Of a stretch of 64,000 bases of DNA, positions 1-12,789 are shown piece after piece. The notes beneath the pieces are model-generated. The model saw only the letters and a program-made list of their open reading frames with translations, had not been told where the DNA came from and did no database searches. The stretch's first letter is position 1, and every line of letters starts with the position of its first letter. A program made the position numbers and the translations under genes. The stretch comes from Colius striatus (taxonomy: Eukaryota; Chordata; Aves; Coliiformes; Coliidae): assembly GCF_028858725.1 (NCBI RefSeq), contig NC_084763.1:52026152-52090151 (forward strand), given 5' to 3'.

Positions 1-441
1 GGAGTTTATAAAAAATATGTCAGAGAAGAGGCAAAGATCAGTGAATTTAGTGAGGAGAGAAAAAAGCCAAAGCTCCCGTTTATTACCGGTGAATTGGGCA
101 GAGCAATGAGTAATTCTTTGATTGATTGACTTCTTTAAATAAGTTTAACTGCAGGGCTTTTTTTGACGAGTCTTCAATGTTATTTTAAATGAAAGTGGCT
201 CCTAAGATTAGCCACTGATGGTCAAAGTGCTCTGAACTTAAATTCAGCTGATTAATGATCATACGAGATAGGCTGCAGCTAAGCAGAACTAATATGCTCC
301 ATCTATATTTAAGAGTCTCTTATCTTTACAACTCTTGAGTGAATGTCAACATCTGCTACATTATATTCATTTTGGTATTTTGCAAATTTAGTTTAAATGT
401 CTTTTTAATAATATATCATAATATATTATTATGATAATGTA
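1..441. other. AT-rich flank, no gene seen
   Basis: I see no coding or RNA gene here. The only structure is an AT-only inverted repeat at 407-430 (10-bp arms, 4-nt loop), just before the CR1 copy that starts at about 442. Confidence 0.6.
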
Positions 442-1170
442 TTGCACCAGTACAGGCTGGGGATTGACCTGCTGAAGAGCAGCTCTGCAGAGAGAGACCT
501 TCCCAGGTCCTGATTGATAATAAGCTAAACATGAGCCAGCAATGTGCCCTCATGGCCAAGGAGGCCAATAGCAGCCTGGGATGCATCAAGGAGAGTGTGG
601 CCAGCAGGTAGAGGGAGGTTCTTCTCCCTCTCTGTTCTGCCCTGGTGAGGCCTCAGCTGGAGTCCTGTGTCCAGTTCTGGGCTCCTCAGCTCAAGAGGGA
701 CAGGGAACTGCTGGAGAGAGTCCAGTGCAGGGCCACCAAGATGATCAGGGGTATGGAACATCTTTCATATGAGGAAAGGCTGTGGGAACGGGGGCTGTTT
801 AATCTACAAAAGAAGAGACTGTAGGAGGATCTTATCAATATTTACAAATACCTAAATGGCGGGTGTCAGAAGGTTGAGACATCCCTTTTTTCAATGGTGT
901 CTAGCAACAGGGCAAGGGGTAATGGGATGAAGCTGGAACACAAAAAGTTCCACTTAAACATAAGAAAAAACTATTTCACTGTGAGCGTGAAGGAGCCCTG
1001 GCACAGGCTGCCCAAGGACGGTGTGGAGTCTCCTTCCTTGGAGGTCTTCAGCACCCGCCTGGACATGTTCCTATGCGACCTGATTTAGGCGAACCTGCTT
1101 CTGCAGGGGGGTTGGACTAGATGATCTCTAAAGGTCCCTTCCAACCCCTACCATTCTATGATCCTATGAT
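442..1170 (+). mobile_element. CR1 LINE, 5'-truncated copy with intact 3' end
   Basis: The block reads as the end of a CR1 reverse-transcriptase frame. It opens at the 'CACCAGTACAGGCTGG' stretch, passes through the 'GCATCAAGGAGAGTGTGGCC' region, and ends with the diagnostic 3' tail 'GATGATCTCTAAAGGTCCC' plus an ATTCTATGAT-type repeat at 1153-1170. The reading frame is broken by stops (for example 'TAG' after 'CCAGCAGG' near 608), so it is a dead copy. CR1 is the dominant bird LINE and is typically 5'-truncated without target-site duplications, as here. Confidence 0.93.
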
Positions 1171-2213
1171 AATTCTTAATAATGACAACAAGCTAATGGA
1201 TGGACATGGATTACCACAACTTCATATTGTCTCTAACTCATGTCATGTTGTGTTCTTGCAAATGAGAGATACAATACATCATGCTCAGAGCAATTAAAAA
1301 CAACTATTATTTTGGCAGAACATAATTGTGAGGTGCAAATGTTTAAAATCCATTTATTGCATGGCAGCTAGTCTTAAACAGAAGAATTCCCTTCATATAG
1401 TTCTGTATGTTTTGTCCCATTCTGTGTGGTCTGACAGCAACTGAAAGCAACATGAGTTTACCATCACTAGTGTAATGGATGTTTGAAGACAAGGATGTAT
1501 TAAAATAGTACTTTCCAGTGATTTTTTTTCCACCTTATTAAAATCATATATCAGCTTCATTTGCAAGAAATTCAACTCTCAATGTGAAACATGTACAGTT
1601 CAGGTACGGCCAAGTTAAAACACATTCTGCTGATTTAAGACTGATTATACAGTGACAGCAATTCCATATTCATTTAGAGTCAACAAAATGTTACATCTTA
1701 TAAAAAATCTTTTGCAAATGTGGATTTCTCTCATTTCTTCACTTGCATCTTCTTGAAATGTGTTTAGTATGTGATGAACACATTTCTTACAGGTGGCTTG
1801 TCCTGTTTTCATTGAAAAAGAGACAAGAAGTATGAAGCAATTCAGGGTATATTTGCCTTCGACTTTGGTATGTAACGACTCTTTTTTTTTTTCCTAAACA
1901 TAATGTCTAAATATGTTCTGTATTTGACAATATTTTTGGCAATTTAGTGATGCATAAGATAAAGCTTTTATATATCCAAGAGTCAACATCTATCATTTGT
2001 GTAACGGAAGATTGTTTCAGTGTTCAGTAGGAGAGTTTCTATGTCAGACTGACTTACTGCAGCCATATATGGAATTTCCCATCTCTTTACAATATTAATT
2101 GTGATTATTTACATACATTTTGCGTCATTGTTTTTTAAATGTTGAATATATTCAGATCTTCTGGGTTTTGTTTTCAAGTGCATGCAGTAACAAGCTTTTG
2201 TGAAAAAGCTTAC
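1171..2213. other. Intergenic, AT-rich, no gene seen
   Basis: This is unique AT-rich sequence. Short open frames do not resemble any protein I know, and there are no obvious repeats. Confidence 0.5.
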
Positions 2214-2279
2214 TTCAGCAGGGGGGATTGGACTAGATGATCTCTAAAGGTCTCTTCCAACCCTTACCATTCTATGATT
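2214..2279 (+). mobile_element. CR1 LINE, 3' tail fragment
   Basis: About 65 bp matches the terminal segment of the copy at 442-1170: 'GGACTAGATGATCTCTAAAGG', then 'CTTCCAACCC', then 'CCATTCTATGATTC'. It is an extreme 5' truncation of the same kind of element, in the same orientation. Confidence 0.9.
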
Positions 2280-5200
2280 CAGTTTTAAAGTCAACTCTAA
2301 TATAAAATATATGTATGTAGCTGCAATTGTAATCACCTGCATAGGAACTGAAGTATTATTGTCTCAGTGGTTATCAAGGCCAATGTAAGCCTGATTCATC
2401 CAGTGCTAGAATAAATGGGAAAGCCAAAATTACTTGAATAAGAAGTGAGTGAGATTCTAAAGTTGTGAACACTTTCAGTTGCCTAACTGAAAGAGTTCAA
2501 TTTCTTTTGCTGCCTTTTAAGCCTAATACCTCAACCTCGGTGGATACATTATCAGATTACTTCAGGGGATGGAGTCTTCTATAGCCAATTTGAGAGCACA
2601 GGTAGAATCTTTATGAGAAATACATGATACTCAATGGGAATTATTGTCCAAAATTCTGCTATCTGATATAATGTGAACAGAAAGGCCTATATGTTGCAAT
2701 TATTTATGACAGAAGATGATAGGGATGCAGGAGCCAACATAGCACCAGAAGATATTCAAGTGGAAGAATAAATGTATTTAAGTAAAGGATAGTGAAGAGT
2801 AAGACATCATTCAGGCTGCTATAGGTAATTACAGAAAAGATATCAAGGTTACAAAAATAATGAGCTTTCCATTTTAACCATCAATCCACATAAAGTTAAG
2901 AAAGAACGATTTTCAGTGGAAAAGCATCGTGAAGCATCTCACTTCAATTCTCTAAACAAGTCTGCAAATAGCAAAGGATGAATCGATTTTCACATGCTTC
3001 TCTCAGAAGAGAACATAGAAGTAGCTTAGCAAATCTTTTTAAAAAGTGAAATAATTTAAAAGCAGTATTGGATGCTGAAGTGCTTCAAATTATAGGTATT
3101 AAGAGGCTACATAGTAGCCTAGCGTGTCTGTTTCTAACAGCAGTCAAGTCCACTGTATCCGTGATTACATGGCCACTAAATTATTAAACTGAGTAAAACT
3201 ACTTTCTTAAGGAAGATGAAATAAAGGTGACTTATTCATGTCATAAAAAATCGGGGGACAGATTTTTTTTTTTACAGAAATGGTTATATGCAGAAATGCA
3301 AACTTGTCAGTATATATTTGCCTGTTTGAAACATTTCCAGTTCTCAAAACTCAGTGCAAATATTTATGCTTCTTTTAATTAAAATTAAGTGGGGCCCTAA
3401 AATAGTTTCTCAAGAATTAAGGCCATATTAGGTTTGACCTAAAAGCTGGTACCTGAAATATCTCTCAGGGAGTTTTCCTCAAGCACTCATTACTAAGCTA
3501 AACATAAGAATAGTTTGTATTTCTGTGTTTTGTGGTGGTTTTGTGTTTCTTGTTTTTAAGATCAGTTTTAATTTCATTTCTCTTTCCTGGATTTCAGATG
3601 AACTTAACTGTAGCTTGGCTTTCTATTTACTTAGACAAATCACAGATGAACTTGATTCTGTTTCAATATTGAATTCTAATAATATCACCGTGGAATTGTG
3701 CATTTGAAGAACATTATGAGAACTTTTTTAACCTCTGTTTTTGTTTGTTATGGGGTAGATGTCAGCACAATACTTCAACAGCAACACATCAAAATTGTAA
3801 TATTACCTTTATTTTCAGTATCTTTGCTATTAAAAAATTGTTCACTGTTCATTATGTTTCTTTAGTTACTGGGGGTTTTGGTTTGATATACAGCACCACA
3901 CTTTCTTTACCTGAGCCTTGTGATTCTTTCTCCAGCAATATGTTTTAAAACATCTGCTTAATATCAAGAGTTTGGATAAAACTCTTTTCATCCAGTGTCT
4001 TTTCATCTAGTGTTTATTCTTATGGCTAAAACCAAAACTTAAAAGTTTTGGTATAAGTAATTCTTCAGATGTGCATTTCTCAGTGACTTTATAAATGTAA
4101 AGAATTGCTACCTTTTCTACCTTTGTATTTCTGAAAGATGATCAGATGAGTTGTAGCTGTGGAAGCAGGAAGAAATCACACCTTCAGAAACAAAGTTACT
4201 GAGTTTTGCTAGTGGTTTAAAAGAACTGTTACCAGCTTCAGTGGAGCAATGTGGAGCACAAAGGGAAATAATGTGATTGAGAATATTCTTATTTCTGAAA
4301 TACTTCAGTAATTGTTTCCTCAACAAGACCAGCATGTCTGCTCATCTTCTTCTGATGGTACTCGATGTTTAGAGTATATGAAGCTATCCATAGCACTTAT
4401 AGATACATTGTAAATGTCTTCTTTAACTATTACAGACCTCTTACCTACCAAGGTTCAAAGTTAGAAGTTCAGGTTACTTTTGGAACTTGCTGGAGTACAC
4501 AAAGTGAACAACTTGGGTGGAAGATGAATTGATCCTACTGTTTTTAGGACCCACCTCTGGCATTGTAGCAGTCTAGAACCTAAGATGTCAAGGGTGCTTT
4601 GCTCTGATTTTCCCACTAAGTAGTAGTGGAAAATAGTCCTGTAACATGAATTCTTTAATTGGAAATTGTTTCTAAGGTCTGAGAAAGTGTGGGTTTTCTA
4701 TATGTCACTCCAGGGATTGGTTTTGTTTGATGTTGTACTGTGCTTTGTTTTCATTGCTTAATTGTTTTTTAAAGGCATTAGTTAGCCTAACAAAAATCTT
4801 CACTGCATCATCAAATTTATTGAAAGCAAAATATTCCCTGAACTAGAGAAAATTATTAGAAACAAAGTTCTTTATCAATTCCCTTTGAAGTAATCCTAAC
4901 CCTGATTCTTTAAAATGAATGAAAATAGAATAAATCCATCAGTTCAGTTATGCAAAGCGATATGTTGAAAACTGGGACTCAACAGAAGGCTCCTCCAACA
5001 TACAGTGATGTTTTGTCTTCTGCATAGAGCTTGATGTCTTTCTCATGAATAGTTGATTAGATTGCAGGGTGTAATGACTACATGCATAATTGAAGCCATA
5101 CAGAAATAATTGTCCCGATTACCAGTGCTGCATAGTGTCATTCCAGGTATAGACCTATACCACTGGGTGATGTCTGCCCTACATTTTCCCCTCAAAGAGG

Positions 5201-5572
5201 ATAGGAATAATTCTAATGAATTCTTAATATTTTCAATTGTTTTTCTGCCCTGCAAAGTCTCTTTTTGACAATTGATCTATTCTGTGTTGAATATTCTATA
5301 GTAATCAACCTCAGCTGTGTTTCCATATCTGAGTGAAGTATTTGAAGGTAATCTGGTATATTTGGCCATATTTGGCTGCTTTGCACCTCTATGCCCTCTC
5401 TTGTTTGGATACTGCTGCTAGTAGAATAAGCAAGACACAAAAAGTACTAAGAAAATAAACAATTCAGTGGCTTCTTTGCAGTATATGTGTTTTCCACCTG
5501 TATTATTGCTGAAGTACTGATACATGGTGCTGCAGCAATGCACGTTGGCAGCCCAGAAAGCCAGTTATATCA
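2280..5572. other. Intergenic, AT-rich, no gene seen
   Basis: About 3.3 kb of AT-rich sequence with only short random-looking frames. I see no splice-flanked exon, RNA gene or recognisable repeat. Confidence 0.5.
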
Positions 5573-6180
5573 TGACTGTATCCTGGGCTGTATCCAAAGA
5601 AGCATGGCCAGCAGGTTGAGGGAGGGAATTCTACCCCTCCACTCCACTCTACTCTGGTGCAACCCCATCTGCAGTCCTGCATGCAGCTCTGGGGCCCCCA
5701 GCATAAGAAAGACAAGGACCTGTTCAAGTGACTTCAGAGGAAGACCATGAAGATGATCAGAGATCTGGAGCACCTCTCATGTGCAGACAGACTGAGAGTT
5801 GGGTTGTTCAGCTTGCAGAAGAGAAGGCTCTGGGGAGACCTTATAGCAGCCTTCCAGTACCTAAATGGGAGCTACAGGAAAGCCAGAGAGGGATATTTTT
5901 ACAGGTCCATGCAGTAATAGGACAAGGAGTCCTATTTAAACTGAAAGAGTGTAGATTTAGATGAGGTGTAAGGAAGAAATTCTTCCCTGTAAGGGTGATG
6001 AGGCACTGAAACAGGTTGCCCAGAGAGGCTGTGGATGCCCCATCCCTGGAAATGTTCAAGGCTAGGCTGGATTGGGCTTTGAGCAACCTGGTCTAGTGGA
6101 AGATGTCCCTGCTGTGTTAGGGCAGGTGGAACTAGATTATCTTTAAGGTCCCTTACAACCCAAATCTATGATTCTGTGAT
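5573..6180 (+). mobile_element. CR1 LINE, 5'-truncated copy of another subfamily
   Basis: The sequence follows the CR1 3' region in order: 'TGTATCCTGGGCTG', 'GCATGGCCAGCAGG', 'GAAGATGATCAGAG', 'GGGAGACCTTATAGCAGCC', 'GGTTGCCCAGAGAGGCTG', and a tail 'TCTTTAAGGTCCCTTACAAC' ending 'CTATGATTCTGTGAT'. Wording in the middle and tail differs from the copy at 442-1170, so it belongs to a different CR1 subfamily. Frame-breaking changes mark it as inactive. Confidence 0.92.
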
Positions 6181-8299
6181 ACAGGAGGGACAGTCACAGA
6201 GTCCTAATTCAATATTGACTGCAATGAACCTTCTGTGTCTATTTGGAATTTTAGGAGATGTACTGCTTGGAGTCACAAGCTTCTTGGAGTCAGACCTCTG
6301 CCCATCCCATGCCCTTCCCCACCAGTCAGCCCCATGGACACACTCTGTGCCCATGGGCACCTCCATGATCTATCCTGCCTAGAGGTGGCCCTGCAGGACC
6401 CATTGGTCTCGGACTGGGTTTGGATTTAAGCCTGGGAAGCCACAACCTTGTAGCTCCTGTCTTATCCCTCCAACAGGCCACCAACCACCTTGACTGGGCA
6501 GCTGCTCTGAGAGACTCCATCTCGATCACTCAGATACACGTGACAGGAGCAGGCTCTGACCTGTGCTGGTGGCATGAGCAGATTGCCTGAGTTCTTGGCA
6601 CAGGGACATTATTTCCTGACTTCTGCTATATTTCCCTTTTAAAAATACCTGATAAACAGACACATTTTGTAAGCACATGACAGGATTAGCTAAATATCCT
6701 TTCCAAGTCCATAGATTCCTTGCTTCTTCTTGGCCATGCAAAACCTCAAAAGCATGTGAGTGAGTGTCCCATCCCCATGGCCACCAACCACTGGGCCCAT
6801 CACCAACAGCAGCAGTGCTGGTGCAGACAGCAGGTTCCTCTGGAGCAGCTCCCCACCACAGACATACCAGTACCCACAGGAATGCTTTTGAAAATCATCT
6901 TTCTTTAACCTGTTTTTTAAAGATGGTCCAAAATACAGCTTGCAGGTATTTAAAATAGTGTTCTTGAAGTTAACACTTGTTTTTCAAAAGCTTGGCATCC
7001 AGCTGTGCACTTCACTCATACCTAAGTGCCCTCTCATAGATTGAGTTAAGGCTGAGAGTTTTGACTGTATCTTTTATTTTTCTCTCACTTTAAGGAGTGA
7101 GCACAGAGGAATATTGGGGATGTGTCTATTGAAGCATCAAAACAAAAACCCACACAAAGAATAAATTGGACATATTAGGAAAGGAAATATTGAAAAACCT
7201 GTGCCCAGAGGCACCTCCCAACAACTGAAGGAACCTGTCCAGGGCCCAGAATCCCTCAGTTGTTTAATGAAGTGAAAGAGTTTCACTGGATTCAGTCATT
7301 TCTTTACAGGATAATCCATAAAAGCAGCTATAAAGTCATCTTGTCCATGTCCACCACTTAGTAGGTGGACTGATAGTCAGCGCTGTAGTTATGAGTAGAA
7401 AACTCAAAACACTTGTCCACTCTATTCCACTTGTCTGCCGTTAAGAAATGATAGCGCACAGAGATCCACCTTGAAGAATGGCAAAAGGAAGTGTGCAACA
7501 CTGAGAGCTGAAGTTTTGCCACAGTATTTACTCTCTTCCTTGTTTAAAGATGATAAAACCGAACACCTAAAAACATCTATGCTTTCCATTGTATAGCATC
7601 CACTGCAGTTGATTTTTATGTACTCAGGGAGAGTTTTCTCACAGTCCGGTGTTTGCATCTATTGACTTTGTAATCTGTAGACAGACTCTTAATGAGCAGA
7701 AAGGACAAGTATCTCAGAGATAAAACCTTGGAATAACAGTGAGCCTTTACAGCTTGTCAGGGAGAGAAAGCTCAAACATAAATATCTGATTTACAGAAGT
7801 AACACAACTTATTTTGATAGATTACATTGTTTCTGTTTCAAATTACTCTGTCAATCGTGGAAGAAGAGGTTAAGAGGTCATATTTTCTTTTAAAAAAATG
7901 CTTGAAAGGGCTCTTTCAAGGGATTTTTCATAATTTTCAACCACATATTCAATGACTTATTTGTGATGGTGGATCAGCTCTACTTTGCCAGTCCAATAAG
8001 CTGATTTTGTTCAATGTTGTTTTATGAATCCCCTCAACTAGTCAGGAACAGGATCAGCAGACTGCAGTGTGGTGATTTGCCCCACACAGTAGCTCCTGGC
8101 AGGACCTCATCACATTTTTGTTTCCAGTTTGTTCTTTTTTTCTCTGTTGGGTGAGGTGTTGCTGTTTGGAGCTGCGCTACTGAGAGTAGAGGATGCAGAA
8201 AATGACATGGGCTTTTGAAGCAGAAGCGAGGCCGAGGTTCAGGCCCACCTGGATTGAAACAGTAGTTACCCAACAAGAGATAGGGAGAGAGATGGCTTA
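6181..8299. other. Intergenic, no gene seen
   Basis: Mixed-composition sequence with short overlapping frames on both strands, none of which I recognise. It forms the left boundary of the GC-rich PTF1A domain. Confidence 0.45.
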
Positions 8300-8880
8300 G
8301 GGTTTAAAACGTTGAGGAAAATATCCCATTGGCCACAGTGGTGCTTAAGGCTTCTGCTGAGCAGTAGCGCAAAGCCCCGTGCGAGCCTCTGTGCGCAGGA
8401 TGAACCCTTCCGCCTCTCCTACGTCCCTTACGTGTTGCTGCCACCCGTGGGGCACCCGGGGCCGGTGCGGACGCCTCTACACATCCCCGTGGCTGGCGCG
8501 GCGGGAGGGCACCGGGAGGGCACGGCGGCTGCCGGGCTGCGGCTCCGCCACCGGCGCGGGCAGGGCGCGACGCACGCGGCATTGCGGGCAGCTCCGGCCC
8601 CAGGCAGAGCCGTCCGTGTGCCCGCGGGCGGCGCTGCCCGGAGACGAGGCACTGCAGGCCGGCGCGGGCGCTCCCCGCCAGCCCGTCGGGGGAAGGAGGG
8701 AGCTGCGCGACGGCGATGTTTGCCGGCGGCGTGTGCCGGGCTCCCTGGCCACGCGTGGGCCGGGCGAGGGCTGCGTGGAGCGGGCAGCGGCCCCGGGGCG
8801 CGGGCTCTGGCGCGACGGCCCGCGACGGCTCCGCTCCTCCGAGGCGCTCGGTCCCCCGGCAGCAGCCGGCAACACGAATA
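8300..8880. promoter_or_regulatory. CpG-island block, left edge of PTF1A domain
   Basis: About 580 bp with very high G+C and frequent CpG, and long stop-poor frames in most phases. Such frames follow from composition and do not indicate a gene; none shows protein-family similarity I recognise. It lies about 12 kb downstream of the PTF1A start site. An unannotated CpG-island promoter cannot be excluded. Confidence 0.55.
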
Positions 8881-9880
8881 AATTACAAACCCGCATTTCA
8901 TGTTAGTGACTCTTTAAATGGAATTTTTCATTCAAACTTTGTCATTAAAATAGAAAGGCCTTTTGGCTGTGACCATACAAGCATAATAAATTGTATATGT
9001 TTGCGATACTGAATGAATCTTGCCCATATGCTGCACTGCAAGGCTACATGAATGAAGCATTTACCAAATCAGGCCCACCACATTAAACAGAAAAACAATC
9101 TTTATTCATGGTAACTTATCAGTTTCAATTAATCAACCTCAACAATAGAAATTCTGATGTGTTCAAGCAACTTGAAAGCAATAGGTCATCTCCAGGGCAG
9201 CCATGTTGTGTCTTTGTGCCTACGGTTTCTAACAAAGCAACATCTCCAATAAATGTACATCCCCACACACAGATGTGTGCCTATATGTGTATAAACATCT
9301 CGGCGCGCACAGGGCCGTGGTGTCCACGTACAGCCGTACGTAGAAGTGTTTATCTTTTTGTCATACAAAAAGTAATTGTTTTCTAGTATTTTTTGGGGGA
9401 GCTCTGCAAGTTTAAACAAAAGAAAAGAAATTTCCATTGGATGACCATCCTTTCAGTTTCTCTGCTGCTATGTGAATAGCATTGTGCAAACCATTCCAAC
9501 GGTATTGAAAAGGGGTAACCATTGGTTTGATTTGGTTACACGGTTTCGTAAAGAGCTCCCTCCCACTGCCTTAGGGTCTGTGAAAGGTCCGTGACCTGTT
9601 TAGAACTGCCAAGTGAAATGTCATGTCGCCCCTCCCAAATGGGAGTATCTGCATTCATTTGATCAGTATAAAAAATGATTGGGGATGGCGAGATCAGGGC
9701 TTTTGAATTGCAATTTATAGCAGTTTACAAAAATGCACATTGTTGGAAAAGAAAACATGGAAGTGTTTCTTTCTAAATTGCATTACCTGTGAAATGTCAT
9801 TAGTCTTTTTAGGATATCGCATCCTATTTTTTATGATCTCAAAGAGGGACTTAAATGAAGAAGTTGAGTGTTTGCTCGAG
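8881..9880. promoter_or_regulatory. Candidate PTF1A downstream enhancer island
   Basis: An AT-rich kilobase between two CpG-rich blocks, about 11-12 kb beyond the PTF1A start site. It contains a forkhead-type core TAAACA at 9084-9089, a homeodomain-type ATTAAT at 9128-9133 and several other AT-rich homeodomain cores. Mammals have a distal pancreatic PTF1A enhancer about 25 kb downstream of the gene, bound by FOXA2 and PDX1; a shorter distance would fit a compact bird genome. The assignment is inference from composition, position and motifs; no conservation comparison was possible. Confidence 0.35.
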
Positions 9881-11219
9881 ATATGAACGTATCCAGCGCT
9901 ACCTATAGCCGCGGGCTCGGTTTTGCCGTCGGCTGCTGCAGGGAACGTTTCCCCGTTCTTCTCGAAGTTGTGTTCATAGTTCTGCTGTCATCACTCGGTT
10001 ACACAAGTGTATTTCACTAGATCTTGTCCTTTCCGAGAAATGCCACGAGGCTGCTGCTTTCCGGGAGGGTGGTTTGTGCATGTCCGAAGCTCAGCATCCT
10101 TCCACCCCCCGCCGAGCGCTTTGACCACCGCCGCCTTGTCCGGAGACGGAGTCACTGAACGCTTAATTTGTTACTCTGGCAATTGTCCTTCGCCGCCCTG
10201 CACCTAAAAAAAACCCCACCGAAACACGAGGGAATGGTTACACTTATTTTAAACTATCTGCCCTTGAATTTGCCGTCTCTCGCACGCCGGTTCCTCTGGG
10301 GGGCTGCGCCTTTTATCGGCAGCTCCTGGTCCCTGGGAGATGGGGTACGCGGAGTGCGCAGCTTGCGCAGGGTGAGAGGATTTGGGCATCGACGGTCCCT
10401 CCCATTTCCTGCTCTGCGCTGCCGTCGGGCCCGCACTCCTCGGCACTAATTTAGGAGCGCTGGCGTTGCCAGTCACCAGTGGCATCGACGGGACAAAGTG
10501 GGAGGCAGTGGGGCCAAGCGGGGCTGCTTTGGAAGCGATGCGGGAAGGAGAAAGGCGTCGAGGAGGAAAGAGTGGGGCGGCCCGGATGGGAGCAGGTGCA
10601 TGTGAGAGGCAAAACTGAGGGTGAAGGTGCCTCGGGTGCGCCCGGGACAGCGGAAGCCCTTGGCTGGGCTAGGGTCAGGCCCCGCGGGAGGATGCGGGCA
10701 GGGATGCGGGTGGCGGGGCCAGCAGATGGGGCGGACGGCCCGGGGCTGCTCCTTCCTCCTGCAGGCGCCGAGACGGGGGCGAAGTCCCCCACTCATCACC
10801 TCTTCCCTTCACCTAGCAGGTGACACCTCTGCCAGAGACTCAAGAGGTGGCGGCTTGCTCTGAAAATACCACCCTATCCTCCGGGCCAGCTCAGCGCGGC
10901 CTTGACTGGGGACCATGTCTCCATGGGATTTGACTCCCCGGCGTAGATAGTGTGCTTAGGAGCTAAACGTTGCTCGCTTAAAGCTGAAACCTCAATAAAA
11001 ATATGCCCCCGCCGCGCTGAGGTCCTCCGGAGTGGCACCGCCGGGATCCTGGGCAGATCCGCGCAGGCACGGGGGTCTGTCCCTGTGTCCCTCTGTCCCT
11101 GTGTCCTCTTGGGCTCGTCCGGACCCCGGAGCGAGGGGAACTGGAGGTATCAAAGCCAACACTGGGCAAAAGTTTCTACAACTGTGTTGACTGCATGCCG
11201 GCAGAGATGCTCTTTGTAG
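9881..11219. promoter_or_regulatory. GC-rich, CpG-dense block
   Basis: GC-rich sequence with no recognisable exon. A near-palindrome at 10810-10822 (CACCTAGCAGGTG) gives CACCT/AGGTG sites of the ZEB/Snail/E-protein type. The long frames on both strands are composition artefacts. Confidence 0.45.
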
Positions 11220-11600
11220 CTGTCGCCCAAGGCTGAAACGTTTAAACTGGGCAGATAAATTATTAGGAGTAAAAGCCTTGAGCGGCTTAATTGGGAAAAG
11301 CAGTCCTGGTTCCAACCAATGTCCGTACAATTGCACACTGCAGTCCACCATTATTCGAGCTTCATCTACTATGCACTATATACCACCGTCTCCAAAGGAT
11401 TGTTGCCCTAGAAACTTGTTTTAAATCTCCAGCTATATATCAACACCTTGTTTTAGCAGTCCTTGGCTGAATTACAGTTACACAGTTTGGCGCTTCTTTC
11501 AAATTTCCTCCCATCAGTTTGGCCAAAGAAAGGAATTTTTCTCCTTTAGAAATGAATTGGCTTAATTAGTAAGTAGATTAATGGCAATTGCTGGTGAGTT
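11220..11600. promoter_or_regulatory. Candidate regulatory island (AT-rich, X-box-like)
   Basis: AT-richer segment inside the GC-rich domain. It carries an RFX X-box-like sequence at 11402-11415 (GTTGCC-CT-AGAAAC, one mismatch to the GTNRCC/RGYAAC pair by my reading). Homeodomain cores follow ('TTAATTAG' near 11563 and 'ATTAATGG' near 11577). No coding potential is seen. Regulatory function is inferred only. Confidence 0.3.
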
Positions 11601-12789
11601 GGTTTCCAGCAGAGTTTCACCAGAGAGGGTTAATCGGAGTCAGGTCTGGAATCTTTCCCAGAACTGGCTGCCAGCCATTTCCGTCAACCAATCACCCCGT
11701 AAACAGCCGCGCCGGCCGCTGCCACCGAGCCTGTTGCGCCCTGTCACCCCGTCGGAGCGGGTCCTCCAGAGCCGTTGCGGGCTGGCGACCGCTCGCCCTC
11801 AACGCGGGGCTGAAGGTTTCCAGACATTTCCAAAAATACTTGGGTTTCCCTGGCAAGAAAAAAAGAGAAGAAGACATGCTGGGAGCATCGGCATTCAATA
11901 AACGTGTAACCTGCTTTCGACAGCCTCCGGCTGAGATTTTTTTTCTTCCAAGATGCCTCTAATTCGAGGCAAAAAAAAAAAAATGAACGCCACAGGGCGA
12001 TAGAAAATTCTTTTGCAAAGCTGCTGCACCAAATACGGGGCAAGCAAAAGAAAACCCCCACACAACAACAACAAAAAAGCATCAGTAGAGACTTTGACAT
12101 CTTTTTCATCCTTTCCACTTATTTCTTTCTATCCCGATAAAACGCATTCATACTTCCACTTGCAGCTGCATTAGTCTTGCAAATAAGGAAAAAAAAAATC
12201 CCCGCTGAGAAATGCATATAATAGGAAAAACAGATCGGCTGGACAGCAGCGTAATTAATGCCAGAAAGGGCTGAGGCCGGTTTCATAGTTTGTCTTTTGA
12301 GGATATCAAGACGAGACCTGGTGAAAAATGACGCATGCTTTAACATTTCAGAAAGCTGGCAACTAGCAGCGCTCCCCCCACCCCCCTCCGCCCCTCCTCT
12401 TTTTTTAACTTTATGCCTCTGAACAAAGGGGTCGGCAGAACTAGCTAGGTTGTAATGAGTTCTGTGTCCCTAGCACATTAAGTGCATCATGGAAACATAT
12501 TGTATCGAAATAGTTTGGAGGAGAATACTGGGGATGAAAGAGAAAGGGTGCTTTGATCAGCTCCCTGGGGTCCTGAGTGCGCGCAGACCGACTTGCAAGG
12601 ACTTATTCAGCTCCAGCGAGACACACTTACAACGCCATTCAAAGAAATTTGCATATCTGTAATTTATCACATTTGTCCCCAACATTTTTGCAAGGTAAAT
12701 AAAAGTTGGCTGAATAAAAAATATCAATCATCACAGAGTGAGGGAGAGCGGGAGCGGGCGAAGGGCGAAGTGTTTGTTTAACCAGACTC
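11601..12789. promoter_or_regulatory. Mixed block; candidate regulatory island 12.1-12.8 kb
   Basis: The first part is moderately GC-rich with poly-A/poly-T runs. From about 12100 to 12789 it is AT-rich with many TAAT and forkhead-like cores, bordering the large CpG island. No exon is visible. This is another possible PTF1A-domain cis-element, without direct proof. Confidence 0.3.

Noticed and set aside
8304-8906. Several 140-190-codon frames on both strands at 8.3-8.9 kb
   Set aside because: Composition artefact of a CpG-rich block, with no family resemblance and no splice context.
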